A stretch of DNA of 64,000 nt. Source: Rana temporaria (lineage: Eukaryota; Chordata; Amphibia; Anura; Ranidae). The translations under genes and the position numbers were made by a program. Shown in pieces: positions 41,504-52,784 of this stretch. Numbering within the stretch: the first letter of the stretch is position 1; every line of letters starts with the position of its first letter. The stretch is taken from NCBI RefSeq assembly GCF_905171775.1, contig NC_053490.1, positions 89,236,286 to 89,300,285 of the forward strand, written 5' to 3'. A model generated the notes under the pieces. That model was given only the letters and a program-made list of their open reading frames with translations. It did no database searches and was not told the DNA's origin.

Positions 41504-42005
41504 GCGGTTGTAATCTTTCAAAGCATGTGCTGTATAATTTAGGTAATCTAAAATACCTAGTTGATCCTGCCTGGTGCTGCCCTCCCCTCTGAAAAAAGAA
41601 CCACGTTTATCATGGCTGCTAAACCCTGACACCATGGTCAGTTTACCAGTCAACTAGTCTTTCCTGATCTGCCCCCCCCCCACACCTCCTGCAGCTAAAA
41701 TAACTTTGCTATGTTCATACAATTCCCTGTGTTAGATAACGTTATGTGCTCCAGGGTATGTGCTTTATAAAAAAATTACCCACTGTATACTATATTTCAG
41801 GTGACCGCCCTCCGCTCTCCTTCTCTCCTCCCCTTTTCCCGGCTGACATCAGCAGGGGATTTTCAGCCCCTCCCGCTCTAGTTATCTGATCACGAGAGGA
41901 GAGTCACGGGAGAGCCAAGGGGCGCTCTGAAATAAAGTACAAATTGGAATAATTTTTTTAAAGCGCATACACTGGGGCACATAAAGTTATCTAACACAGT
42001 TATTT
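41504..42005. mobile_element. TTAA-type element fragment (AGCGGTTGTAA end)
   Basis: TTAA at 41500-41503 is followed by AGCGGTTGTAATC. The interior block TTGATCCTGCCTGGTGCTGC (41561-41580) recurs at about 50190-50210, and GACATCAGCAGGGGATT (41845 on) recurs at about 50547. A matching right end was not found; the repeat seems to end at about 42005, where a TGGGCAGAC/CAGATGG-rich stretch begins. Confidence 0.5.
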
Positions 42006-42849
42006 AATCCCCTTTCAGATGGGCAGACTTCACCAGCAGATCCACCTGCCCAGCAGGAAATCTGTCCGCTGAGCAGGCGGATGACAAGTCTGTGTCTGCT
42101 CCGGTTATGCAAAGCGGACATGGACACAGCCCGCTTTCTTCTATGTTCTGTCAGATAGAAACGGACCACCTCTCCATTTCCATCTGACTGTCATCCGATC
42201 CACCAGACAGATGGGGAACGGATCCCCCCATCTGTTTGTTTTTTATCGGATAGTATTGTACTGCATGTCACACTCGCCCGTTGACATTTGCTGCTCCAGA
42301 GAGGAGCCCCGTGTTAAAGGGGCCCTAAAGTGTATCTATGCTCAAAATGCTAAATCATATATTCCTTTTCACATTGAATTCAATTATTTCTAGCCTACTG
42401 ATATTAAGCTTAATGAGTTTAAAATATGTAAACTTGCTCCGTGAGCATCCTCACACATTTACTTCCTTGAATTCTGTGGCATGTATTTACTATGCCCTGT
42501 AAATAGGAACTGCTGTGTCACACATTTCACAGAGCCTGCCTTCTAAACCACATAGGTCCTGTAAGGAGGAGTTTCAGGAGGTGAAGTCAGTACAGCAATC
42601 TTTGCTTGAAGGCAGTAAGGTACCATGAGATGTGTAGTCCTTAAAACTGAAAGTAAACTGCAGAGGAGAAGCTGCAAAGCATGCAGGGAATCCAGGAAGT
42701 TGTGGTAAGAGATGACCAGAAGACAGTCAGCACTCGCAACATGAAAGGAGACTTTTCTTTTACAAGAGACTTTATTAGCTGAATTAGAATAAGATGTTAT
42801 CAGGGCTGTGCTTTTAGCAGCTCTCTTCTCAGTGCTCAGACTACTCAAC
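42006..42849. other. Unassigned, with part of a fold-back at 42006-42250
   Basis: 42010-42245 contains words CAGATGGGCAGAC, GTCCGCTGAGCAGGCGGATG and GGATCCCCCCATCTG in inverted relationship, suggesting a decayed fold-back. The remainder is unassigned. Confidence 0.35.
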
Positions 42850-44226
42850 TGTCAGATAATTATCAGCCACTGTTTGTTTCCACAATGACTCACCTGGTTA
42901 CCAATACCTGTTTCATTAGTCCAGCCTACAGCCAGCTCCTTTTGGCTATTTAACCACTTACCCCCCGGACCATATTGCTGCCCAAAGACCAGAGTACTTT
43001 TTGCTATTCGGGACTGCGTCGCTTTAACAGACAATTGCGCGGTCGTGCGACGTGGCTCCCAAACAAAATTGGCGTCCTTTTTTTCCCACAAATAGAGCTT
43101 TCTTTTGGTGGTATTTGATCACCTCTGCGGTTTTTAGTTTTTGCGCTATAAACAAAAATAGAGCGACAATTTTGAAAAAAATGAATATTTTTTACATTTT
43201 GCTATAATAAATATCCCCCAAAAATATATAAAAAAACATTTTTTTTCCTCAGTTTAGGCCGATATGTATTCTTCTACATATTTTTCGTAAAAAAAAATCG
43301 CAATAAGCGTTTATTGATTGGTTTGCGCAAAAGTTATAGCCTTTACAAAATAGGGGGTATTTTTATGTCATTTTTATTATATTTTTTTTACTAGTAATGG
43401 CGGCGATCAGCGATTTTTTTTTTCGGTACTGCGACATTATGGCGGACACTTCGGACACTTTTGACACATTTTTGGGACCATTGGCATTTTTATAGCGATC
43501 AGTGCTATAAAAATGCATTGGATTACTATAAAAATGCCACTGGCAGTGAAGGGGTTAACACTAGGGGGCGGGGAAGGGGTTAAGTATGCCTGGGTGTGTT
43601 CTTACTGTGGGGGGGGTGGCCTCACTAGGGGAAACACTGATCCTCTGTTCATACATTGTATGAACCGAAGATCAGCATTTCCCCTGCTGACAGGACCGGG
43701 AGCTGTGTGTTTACACACACAGCTCCCGGTCCCCACTCTGTATCGAGCGATCGCGTGTGCCCGGCGGCGATCGCGCCCGCCGGGCACACGCACGGGAGTC
43801 GGGGGCGAGCGGGGGGCGCGCGCGCGCGCCCCCTAGTGGCGGCTGGGAGAGAGGACGTCATATTACGTGCTCTCGCCCAGCCGAGCCAACTTGTCGACGT
43901 ATAACGGCGTTGGCCGATCGGCAAGTGGTTAAACTGCCTTGCTCATTTCTTTCGCTGCCTTCGCCTGGTCAACATATCCAGTGTGTCTGTCTGCTGTGTT
44001 CCTGTTAGACTTTGCCTGGCTGACGTTTCTTCTGGTTCCTGATCCCGATCTTTGGCTTTTGACTACACTGATTCCTGGCTCCCTGATTCTGACTTGTTTA
44101 ATTACCCGTTTTGGCTTTCTAACCCTGGCTTCTGTTTTTGACTACGTTCCTGATTTGTATTATTTTACATTACAGGTGTGATTTTAACTGCATTTTCTGT
44201 CTCTGCCTGGTTCATGGTCCCTGACA
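42850..44226 (+). repeat. Probable solo LTR (TGTCAG...CTGACA) split by a TTAA element
   Basis: Starts TGTCAGATAATTATCAGCC and ends TTCATGGTCCCTGACA. After removal of the TTAA element at 42954-43928 it measures about 398 bp and reads through GGCTATTTAAACTGCC, a TATA-like box. The downstream part, with CTGATTCC/CTGACTTG words, resembles vertebrate gypsy LTRs. The flanks TCAAC and GATGT do not match, so no duplication confirms it. Confidence 0.55.
42954..43928. mobile_element. TTAA element family C, copy 5
   Basis: TTAA at 42950-42953 and 43929-43932. Ends are CCACTTACCCCCCGGACC and GGCCGATCGGCAAGTGG. Contains GCGCGGTCGTGCGACGTGG, GCGATCAGTGCTATA near 43495, ACACTAGGGGGCGGGG near 43560, and a GC-rich block with (GC)n at 43817-43832. 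It sits exactly in a TATTTAAA-like box of the host LTR. Confidence 0.85.
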
Positions 44227-45300
44227 GATGTACAGCCAACATTCAATATAACAATTATATCAAATGTGAACAAGCTATCACATGAACAGGTAAACACAGT
44301 GACATGTAGTGCAACTTATACACCTCCCAATCGGCAGAGAATAATCAATGCAGGAGAACATATGCAACATAAGAGGTTTGTAAAACTATCCTGTGTAGCC
44401 TATAAAATTAAATCATATGACACAATTATATAGAGGAATTTCAGAGACCATCAAGCAGAAGATAAATTATAGTCTATAAGAAATAATAATAATAGGGTAA
44501 AGAACGAAAGAAGCAATATGACTAGAGGGTAGGGGAGTCCCAGGGGGCCTATTGTACAGTTTATTCATTTGGATAGAAGAGAATGATTAAATCTTTGTGG
44601 CTGTAAGAAATGGTTGCCAAATCTGAATACATTTGTGGCGAGAGTTTGTTAATATAGCAGTATGTTTTTCATAAATCATGATATCTGTAAGTCTATTTTT
44701 GACTTCTTCAAAACTTAACATGGGGGTCTTTCAGGCTCTAGCTATGGTTAATCTGGTAGTTGCAAACTTGCCGATAATCAGCACTCACTCTGAATGAAAG
44801 GTTTATGGAATTGGTTCATACAAAAAGGCTTAATAGGGATTTTTGTGAATATTCGTGTGTATTAGGGAGCAAATAAAATGATAAATATATATTGAAAGTA
44901 AACTTTTCAAGTAAGTTAATATTGGATTGCCAAAATAACTATTGTTTGTATTGCTGTGCATGCTGTGACCATATATTTTCCTTAAATATTTTAAAACATT
45001 TCATTTCACATTCAAGTCATTGGTTAGTCTAAGGCAAATGATTCTGTGTCAATAGACTTACTATCCTGTGATGAAAGAAAATGTGTTGCAGCATGGGCCT
45101 TTGTCTGATGCATTGCAAACTCTCTTTTCCATATGTTTCCAGTGTCTAGTGATTATCCTACAGCGACACCTTGTGAGAGTTATGAGTACTGCAAGTCTAC
45201 AACACATTACTTATTGCTCCATGATCAGATCCTTACATTATCATTGGGCAGCATTTTCACTGGTGGTGTTACAGAGCAGTTTAGTGTTGCCTTTCCTAAA
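44227..45300. other. Unassigned stretch
   Basis: No recognisable gene or element. Confidence 0.4.
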
Positions 45301-45304
45301 TTAA

Positions 45305-45728
45305 AACGGTAGTAAACTGCAAAAACTGCTGACAGACAGGGTATATACAGCAGAAGTCTCTTCTGTCATAAATGTCACTAATGACTGTCTGTGGGTAATG
45401 TGATCTGAGCCGCACATGTGCAGATCAAACCACATTTATGGCCCACTCTGTATGCCGCAGTGATGTGACTCCTGTGCACATACGTGGAAGTGATGTCATC
45501 TCAGCCTGCCCATTAAGTGGCCTAAGATACAAGACTTGGAAGGAAGACTGGGAAAAGATGGAAGCACTGGGAACAAGGGTGAGCTGTGACAGCGCAGCGC
45601 TGAGGGGCCCCATTTGATGGTAAGTCTGTCATAATGTAAGACTATGCAGTGCATACTAGTATATTATGCCTTAAACCTGTAGGGGGGGCATCTTTTTTTG
45701 ACATTGGTAACAAGACTTTACAACCACT
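45305..45728. mobile_element. TTAA-flanked element (ACGGTAGTAAAC / CAACCACT ends)
   Basis: TTAA at 45301-45304 and 45729-45732. The right end ACTTTACAACCACT is the inverted form of AGTGGTTGTAAAGT, and the left ACGGTAGTAAACTGC is a diverged counterpart. Same class as 21556-22059 and 41504-42005. Non-coding. Confidence 0.6.
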
Positions 45729-45970
45729 TTAAGCAGATTTCCTTTGCAGCGTACAAAATATTTAAATAACTCCTCTACACATTATTCACATTCATAATTC
45801 TACATTTCATTGTAACATACTATAATAAACACAAGGTGACACACGCAGGTCATGTATGCTGTTTTGATGGCAATAGTTAGTGTAGTAGAGCTGATTGTGT
45901 CAGAGTGGGTCTAGTGTACCCGGACAGGCCTCTCTCACTGACCTGGAAGCCGGAGTATCACTCAAACAAT

Positions 45971-46895
45971 TGTAGTATAACGTCTCTGCCACAGACCCTC
46001 CTTGGTGAACTTGAACTTGAGGAAAAGTCTCTGCCACAGACCCTCCTTGGTGAACTTGAACTTGAGGAAAAGTCTCTGCCACAGACCCTCCTTGGTGAAC
46101 TTGAACTTGAGGAAAAGTCTCTGCCACAGACCCTCCTTGGTGAACTTGAACTTGAGGAAAAGTCTCTGCCACAGACCTTCCTCAGTGAGCCTCAGAAAGA
46201 CACCTTTGCCACAGGCCCTCTCTGGATTGAATTCTTGGAGATATCCCTACTTAGATGAGTTACGCCTGGATCTCCTTCAACTTGTCGCCCAGGTACCGAC
46301 TGACAGGTGATCAATCCCTCAGTGTCCGGCTACCTCAATGGTTTGTCCAGGCCCTTTTGGACCGCCAGCCTCTCAATGGCGCACCTCAGACTGACTCCCC
46401 ACTGAACAGCAGTACAGCTTGGGATCCTCAAAGATGAGAACCCAGTCGCTCACTAGGTCCCAGTCGCTGTTCAGATGCTCCGGGCCAACATGGTCCCGAA
46501 ACCAGGAACACCGCGTGGAACGCATGCCCGGGACAGGTAGGCCATAACGCCGGGGCGCCGTGATGTGGTCACCCTAAAGGTGGGTGCCACACTCAAAGAA
46601 GAAGACCCAGAACCAATAGCGTCTGCCTCTTAAATACCCCTCCCCAGCATGCACAGCGAGGTCAAACCCTCCTGATTGGCTGCTGGGAAAAAGCACCCAA
46701 ACCTTGATTCCACTGCTGCCACCTGCAGCACCGGGGCTGGAAGAACACCCCAGTACAGCAGAATAAGCCCACAGCACAGCCAAGCTGAGACAGAGACCGC
46801 ATTTTGCACATAACAATCTGGATCAGAGTCTAATACACTCTGATCTACCCTTAAATGTAACTAGCACCGGTACCATAAAGTACACAGGCGCTACA
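45971..46895 (-). repeat. Probable solo gypsy-type LTR with internal minisatellite
   Basis: Begins TGTAGTATAACG and ends GGCGCTACA in the plus view; in the sense direction it starts TGTAGCGCC. A TATTTAAG box in the sense direction lies at about 46630-46637. Flanks ACAAT and AACAT are alike but not identical, so the target duplication is uncertain. Assignment to gypsy is by resemblance to other frog LTRs starting TGTAGCGCC. Confidence 0.5.
45982..46180. repeat. 45-bp minisatellite, four full units plus a part
   Basis: Units at 45982-46026, 46027-46071, 46072-46116 and 46117-46161 are practically identical (TCTGCCACAGACCCTCCTTG plus GTGAACTTGAACTTGAGGAA), followed by a diverged partial unit. 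The period is a multiple of 3, so frames on both strands stay open (15-residue repeat LPQTLLGELELEEKS on plus). No start context or conserved domain suggests real coding. Confidence 0.9.
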
Positions 46896-47050
46896 AACAT
46901 AATAAATAAGCAAATATTGTAGATAGTGGATAGTTATGTGTTAGTGTACTCTATTTAATCAATCATGTACAACTTGTCCCAACCTATGTACAAAGGATGT
47001 GTATTAAGCCTAAATAGCCCACTGGAAATAGCACTTTAAAATAAGTGAAT
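46896..47050. other. Short unassigned spacer
   Basis: Nothing recognised between the LTR and the Tc1 fragment. Confidence 0.4.
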
Positions 47051-47051
47051 A

Positions 47052-47335
47052 CAGTACTGTGCAAAAGTTTTAGCCAGGTGTAAAGAAATGCTGTAAAGTA
47101 AGAATGCTTTAAAAAATATATACAGTATTTTAATTGTTTATTTTTAGAAATTTCCAAAATGCAAAGTGAGTGAACAGAATAAAAATCTAAATATTTGGTA
47201 TGCTTACCCTCTGCCTTCAAACCAGCATCAATTCTTACACTTGGACACTTTGTACACTTGCACAGAGGCAGAGATTTTTGTATGATTAGGGACTTATGCA
47301 TGCGTTCACATTTGCACATAGACACAAGGCACTTA
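47052..47335. mobile_element. Tc1-like transposon end fragment
   Basis: After TA at 47050-47051 comes CAGTACTGTGCAAAAGTTTTA, a Tc1 terminal repeat. It is followed by AATGCAAAGTGAGTGAACAG and AGCATCAATTCTTACACTTGG-like subterminal sequence known from that family. The element is cut at 47335, where a family B fold-back begins. No clear continuation is seen after 48030. Confidence 0.6.
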
Positions 47336-48030
47336 GGGCCAGATCCACAGCCAGCCGCCGTAACTTAAATATTCCCATTTAAGTTACACTGCCGCAAAAT
47401 TTCTACCTAAGTGCCCGATCCACAAAGCACTTACCTAGAAATTTTCGGCTGTGTAACTTAAATCCGGCCGGCGCAAGGCGTTCCTATTCAAATGGGGTGA
47501 GTCCCATTTAAATTAGGCGCGCTCCCGCGCCGGACGTACTGCGCATGCTCACGACGTCATTTTCCCGACGTGCTTTGCGCGGTTTTACGTTGCGCCGGGT
47601 TTTGATAATCGTGACGGGCGTAAAAAAAAATACGAGTTGCGGCGGGAAAAAAAAAATTTGAAAAAAAAAGATGGCGACGCAGGATAGAAGGGTCTACTTT
47701 TACAAGGCCTAAACAGTTTAGGCCTTGTAAAAGCAGCCCTAATTTTGCGTTTTCAAACTAATACTTATGGAGAAAAAACGAAGCGTAAAAGCTTCGTGGA
47801 TCTCCGTAAGTGCTAATTTGCATACCCGAAGCGGCATTTCGACGAGAAATGCCCCCAGCGGCAGCCGAGGTACTGCATCCTAAGATCCGGCAGTGTAAGT
47901 CCCTTACACATGTCGGATCTTCTGCCTATCTATTGGAAACTGATTCTGTGGATCAGTTCCAAAGATAGAAACAGGGATACGCAGGCGTATCAGTAGATAC
48001 GCCGTTGTATCCCTTTTGTGGATCTGGCCC
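47336..48030. mobile_element. TA-type fold-back MITE, family B, copy 4
   Basis: Left flank TA 47334-47335; right flank TT (decayed). Ends are GGGCCAGATCCACAG and the complement of GTGGATCTGGCCC. Shares GAAGCTTTTACGCTTCG-like and GGCCTTGTAAAAGCAGCCC blocks (near 47715-47740) with copy 2 at 18551-19119. Confidence 0.75.
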
Positions 48031-48032
48031 TT

Positions 48033-49446
48033 CATTTTTATTTATTTTATCCAAAACTTTTTTTACGCTGTCTCTTTAATATTTTTTTTTTATTAACTTT
48101 GTGGCTATCACAAGGGATGAACAACATTCCTTGTGACAACATGGACTGTGGCATGGGCCAGCTCCAGTCATTCACTACTTCTCTCTCGCAGTCCGTGGGG
48201 GTATGGGATTTGAGCGCAGCTGCAGCCAACTGCAAAGTCTCTCTCTCCCCTTCTCGGAAGCTGGCAATACATTATAAAATGTTCTAATTTAATTTCCTTT
48301 AGATTTACCTTTAACTATGTAGAGCAAGGGCCTGCCTGATTGAATGCAATTTGAAAGTGTTTAATTTTGACCTCATATTACATGGTTTTGGTATATTTAA
48401 AGGAAACTTGTTTCATCTACATAAACAATGACATGATGACCATTCTATAAATTATTTCCTTTAGTGGTCAATACGTTCTAACATATATGTATAGCCAAAA
48501 CATAATTTTTAGTATTATATAGAGTAGTAAAAGTTTATTTTTATTTTTTGCTGAGTGTATCCTGTTGGAGAGATTGCCTTGATTGCCTTGTCCTTAAGAT
48601 ACAAGAGGATGTAAAATAATATCTCTACAAAGTGAGGGGAAATACCTTCTTAGACAGTTGTCACCAAAAGTGGTGTCCCCAGTGGAAGATTTGCACTCTA
48701 TTCCTGTTCCAGTGACAACTCCAAATTTTATTTTGTTTTCTTACTTTCAGTCCCAGTGATAATTGTACCAAGATACATAAAGAGGGCAAATTTTACCAGC
48801 CAGAACATAGACAGAAACAAACAATGGACATGTATTCTAATCTTTTCCTACTTTATCCAAACTAAAAATAATCTTTTGTGTATACATATACCCTTTAAAT
48901 TCCCACCTTTGATGAAACAGGAGAATTTTTTGAGCACTGTGCATGAATCTAAGACACCTGCAGGGGGCAGTAGTAAGACACATATTCAATAGTTGCTCAT
49001 TCAGCCATGCTACTTGGTTAATTACAACATTTTGTAATTGTCTGTTAAATGCCAGGAACGGCCATTCACTGCATGTTCACACTAAATGTATATGATTATT
49101 TTATCTTGTATTTTTACACACAAAAGTATCCAAATTTATTATGATCGTCAATGTTTCCTTTCAAAGAACAGCAACCACAAAAAAGATGATTACTAATACA
49201 CATATGTGAAAAGTTTTATCAGTGTGGCAGTTTGGAAATAAAATCTCCCTAAATGTTGGGCCTGTAGCAGGAGAAAAGAAGAGACGCCTGTCTCCTTTGA
49301 CACATTCTGTGAGATTTAGGGAGCACTCACAGTGGCAGTTTTATTTGAGCCCGGGCACAGTTCACCCCCTTGGTACAGTTGTTTGTGTGGTGTAAGTGCT
49401 TCCAACAGTGCCTGGGAACAATTGGGCCTCCTTCATGCTGTCCTAC
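48033..49446. other. Unassigned stretch
   Basis: No gene recognised. Small frames (48018-48287, 48756-48992) have no domain signature. Confidence 0.4.
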
Positions 49447-49450
49447 TTAA

Positions 49451-50749
49451 AGGGGTTGTAAAGGTTTGCATTATTTTAAATAAAAATAACAAACATGTCA
49501 TACTTACCTGCTCTGTGCAAAGGTTTGCACAGAGGACCCCCGATCATCCCCTTCTGGGGTGCCCTGCCAGTGCTCCAGGCCAGGGGCGTACCTAGGGCAT
49601 TTGGCACCCGGGGCCCATCCTATATCTGGCACCCCACCAACTGTAAAATGTAAAGACACCCTCCTCTGCCAAGATCAGCGTTATTGAATTCTGTTTTTTT
49701 TTTTTTAAGAAATGGCGCTGTTGGCTGCCGAGTATACCGGAAGTGACAATGTGCTGTCGCTTCTGGGTTTCTACATCGGAGACCCGGTCAAAGGAAAATC
49801 TGGCTTTGTTCGGGTCTCCAGCCAGCCGGTGGCTCAGGTCTCTGGCTGGGATGGGAGGGCAGACACACACCAGCCTCTTCTCGCAACCCATACACCCCCC
49901 CCCTCTATCTTCAGCTCACCTGGGGGTTTTAAGTTTCAGACTCCGGAAGTTGGTGTGGACACAGTGTGTAACAGCAGCAGCCACCCCCACGCTGAATGAT
50001 GACACACTCAGCTCGGCTTCTCAGCAGTGGTGGGTGGAGCTAGCAGGGAAAAACAGAAACCAGACCATACCATTTTGGCCACAGCACTCAGTGAAAGGTG
50101 TCAAATGTGACACCGGAGGGGGGGGGGTTCCAATCAGCGGAAGTGCTTTTGCTGTGTAATTTGGCCCCCTGTATCATATAAAAAACTTGGCTGATCCTGC
50201 CTGGTTCTGCCCTCCCTCCTGTAAACTGACCACGGTTTAACATGACTACTGAGCCCTGACACCATAGTCAGTTTATGTGCCTCCGTCATCCGCAGCCCTG
50301 CTCTCCTGTGTCCTCTCCCCCTCCCTCCCTGCCTGTCAGCTTGAGACACTTCTGTGACCTCACCTCCTGGTGCTATAAAAACTATACAGTATTATATTAT
50401 TGCCATCCCCTCTGATGAATAACAATATGCGTCCCAGTGTCTGTGCTATATTAAAAAAATGCAGATTTCTACCTTATATCAGAGGTTCTCCCGGCGCTTA
50501 TGTGACCCCTTGGCTCTCTCCTCCTCTCCGCCGCTCCTCCCCAGCTGACATCAGCAGGGGATTCTCGACAGCTTCTTCTGTAGCTGTCAGCCAGGGAAAG
50601 GAGAGAGCTGAAGAGTCACGTGAGTGCCGGGAGACGCTCTGATATGAGGTAGAAATCTGCATCTTTTTTATATAGCTCAGACACTGGGACACATATTGTT
50701 TTTTAACAGAGGGGGTGGGATGAATATAATATAGATGCTTAACACCACT
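49451..50749. mobile_element. Composite of TTAA-type repeat pieces and a hAT-like end
   Basis: TTAA at 49447-49450 followed by AGGGGTTGTAAAGG (left end of the fold-back class). At 50750-50753 TTAA follows CACCACT (right end of the class). Near 49583 CAGGGGCGTACCTAGGGCAT looks like a hAT terminus, but no partner or 8-bp duplication was found. The part from about 50165 resembles 41550-42000. Confidence 0.45.
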
Positions 50750-50755
50750 TTAAGT

Positions 50756-51688
50756 GTACCCTACCTGGGATGGTGGGACCACTTAGAAGAGGTCACAGTT
50801 CACTTGTGGTCCACTATGGTTCACTTCACCTGTTCTGTACTGTGATTTGGTATAGCACAAGTCTGTAAGCAGGTCCCAGCCAATGATTTATGGCTGGTAC
50901 CTGCTGATCAGCTTAGCAAATCACAGTACAGAACCCACAGAACCCTGTGTTTACCAACAAAACAGGGTTATATAAATAGAACAGCGATATGGCTATTTTT
51001 TTTCTCCCTGCAAAGTAGGGAGAAAAATCAGCCACATTGATTAGTAAAAGCAAAACACATTACACATTGTTAGGCACACATTCAACCCCTTGATCGCCCT
51101 ATATGTTAACCCCTTTCCAGTCAGTGTTATTAGTACAGTGTCAGTGTATAGTATTAGCACTGATCACTGTATTAGTGTCACTGGTGATGTCAGTGGTAGT
51201 TAGTCTGTTCCCACCCAGTGTCAGTTAGTGTGAGATTGTCCGCCACCCTATCCCAGTACCACTATAAGCTGCTGATCACAGCCATTACTAGTATAAAAAA
51301 AATCCAGTATATACTGTAAACTATCAACCAACCATCATTGTAGATGCTATAACTTTCACGCAAACCAATCAATATACACTTATTGGGATTTTTTGTTTAC
51401 CAAAGACAAGTAGGAAAATACATGTTGACCAACATTTATGAATAAAATTCGATTTTTTTTTAAACTTTTTACGTTTATATAATAAATAATAATAAAAAAA
51501 AAACAAAAAAAAAAACAGTAGTGATCAAATATCACCATAAGAAAGCTACATTTGTGTGCAAAAAAATGACATAACTTAATTTGCGTACAGTGTTGCATGA
51601 CTGCGCAAATACCAGTTAAAGTAGAGCAGTGCTGAATAGCAATAAATGGTCTTGTCATGTGGAGTAAAATCTGCCAGAGGTCAAGTGA
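50756..51688. mobile_element. TTAA element family C, copy 7, old and degenerate
   Basis: Recognisable though diverged landmarks in reverse orientation: GTTAACCCCTTTCCAGTCAG (51106 on), ACTTTCACGCAAACCAATCA, a T/A-rich part, GTGATCAAATATCACCA and an AAGTGATTA end near 51684. Boundaries are approximate. It shows the family has been active over a long period. Confidence 0.55.
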
Positions 51689-51893
51689 TTATAGCTTAGT
51701 GTGATTGCATTCCAGTGGAGGAGGGGGTACAATCAAACTTTGGCATGGTTCAGTTCAAACATGTCCAGTGTGAGTGCACTCTTAAACAGAAGATGGGCAG
51801 TTGAATACAATGAAGTTCAATGCAGTAGTTCTCCTTTAATGTTGAGCAAATACACCTTACATTGGTGGTCAAGGCAAATTTTCTCTCTCTGTC

Positions 51894-51895
51894 TA

Positions 51896-51960
<65 letters not shown>
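51894..51960. repeat. (TA)n microsatellite
   Basis: About 30 uninterrupted TA dinucleotides. Short open frames through it encode only YIYI repeats and are not genes. Confidence 0.95.
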
Positions 51961-51965
<5 letters not shown>

Positions 51966-52184
51966 CATGTATATATTAGTGAGTGGTGTCAGCCCTGACC
52001 AGTGTCTTTAGCTTAACTACTTGAGCTATCCCACTGTCTTCATCTTGAAAGGCGCTAAATTACTTATAGTCCCAAGATAGGACCTGAGAGACCTGGTAGA
52101 CTCCTTGCAATAACACATGAAGAGTGCAGAGGGCACAGGACAGCTCTGAATTTGTGACAAGGCAGACAGTTTTTCACCAATATA

Positions 52185-52782
52185 CTGTGTTTCCCCCAAA
52201 ATAAGCCAGAGTCTTATATTAATTTTGGCAACCAAAAACACAGTAGGGTTTATTTTCAGGGTAGGTCTTACCATGTGATGTGCTGTCTTCTCTCCCCCTT
52301 TCCCTCCCTGCCTGTCAGAAATCCCCAGTGTGAACCAAGTTATAATACTTGTAAAATCCTATAATACACTCTATTGCAGTAGTATATAATGTACAATGTG
52401 TGTTTTTTCTGTAATATACTTGTACCAAATACCTTTGCTATAGCACTGCTCAGTGCTTTCGTGACCCGCCGATGCTCTCTTTTCCTGCTCCAAGCACTGC
52501 AGAGGGGGTCGAGATCTCCCACTGACAGCTGGGAGAAGAGGAGGAGAGCAGCGGGAGAGTAGATGAGCATCGAACTGCGCTGTACCGAAGGTATTTGGCA
52601 CAATTATATTACAGAAACACACACATTGCACATTATATACTACTGTAATAGCGTGTATTATAGGATTTTACAAGCATTTTAAACTAGGGCTTATTTTCGG
52701 GGTAGGGCTTATATTGCAGCCCTCCCGGAAAATAACAGTAGGTCTTATTTTCCGGGTTGGTCTTATTTTTGGGGGAACACTG
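52185..52782. mobile_element. TA-flanked MITE with CTGTGTTTCCCCCAAAATAAG ends
   Basis: TA at 52183-52184 and 52783-52784. The left end CTGTGTTTCCCCCAAAATAA is inverted at the right as TTATTTTTGGGGGAACACTG. Internal direct and inverted copies of TAGGGCTTATTTTCGGGG occur near both ends. Non-coding. Confidence 0.75.
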
Positions 52783-52784
52783 TA

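Noticed and set aside
45905..46258. 117-codon plus and 90-codon minus repeat protein frames
   Set aside because: Open because of the 45-bp array; no independent coding evidence.
49583..50170. A third hAT element starting CAGGGGCGTACC
   Set aside because: The possible right end GGCCCCCTG does not match the left terminus and the 8-bp flanks differ; kept only as a hAT-like end.
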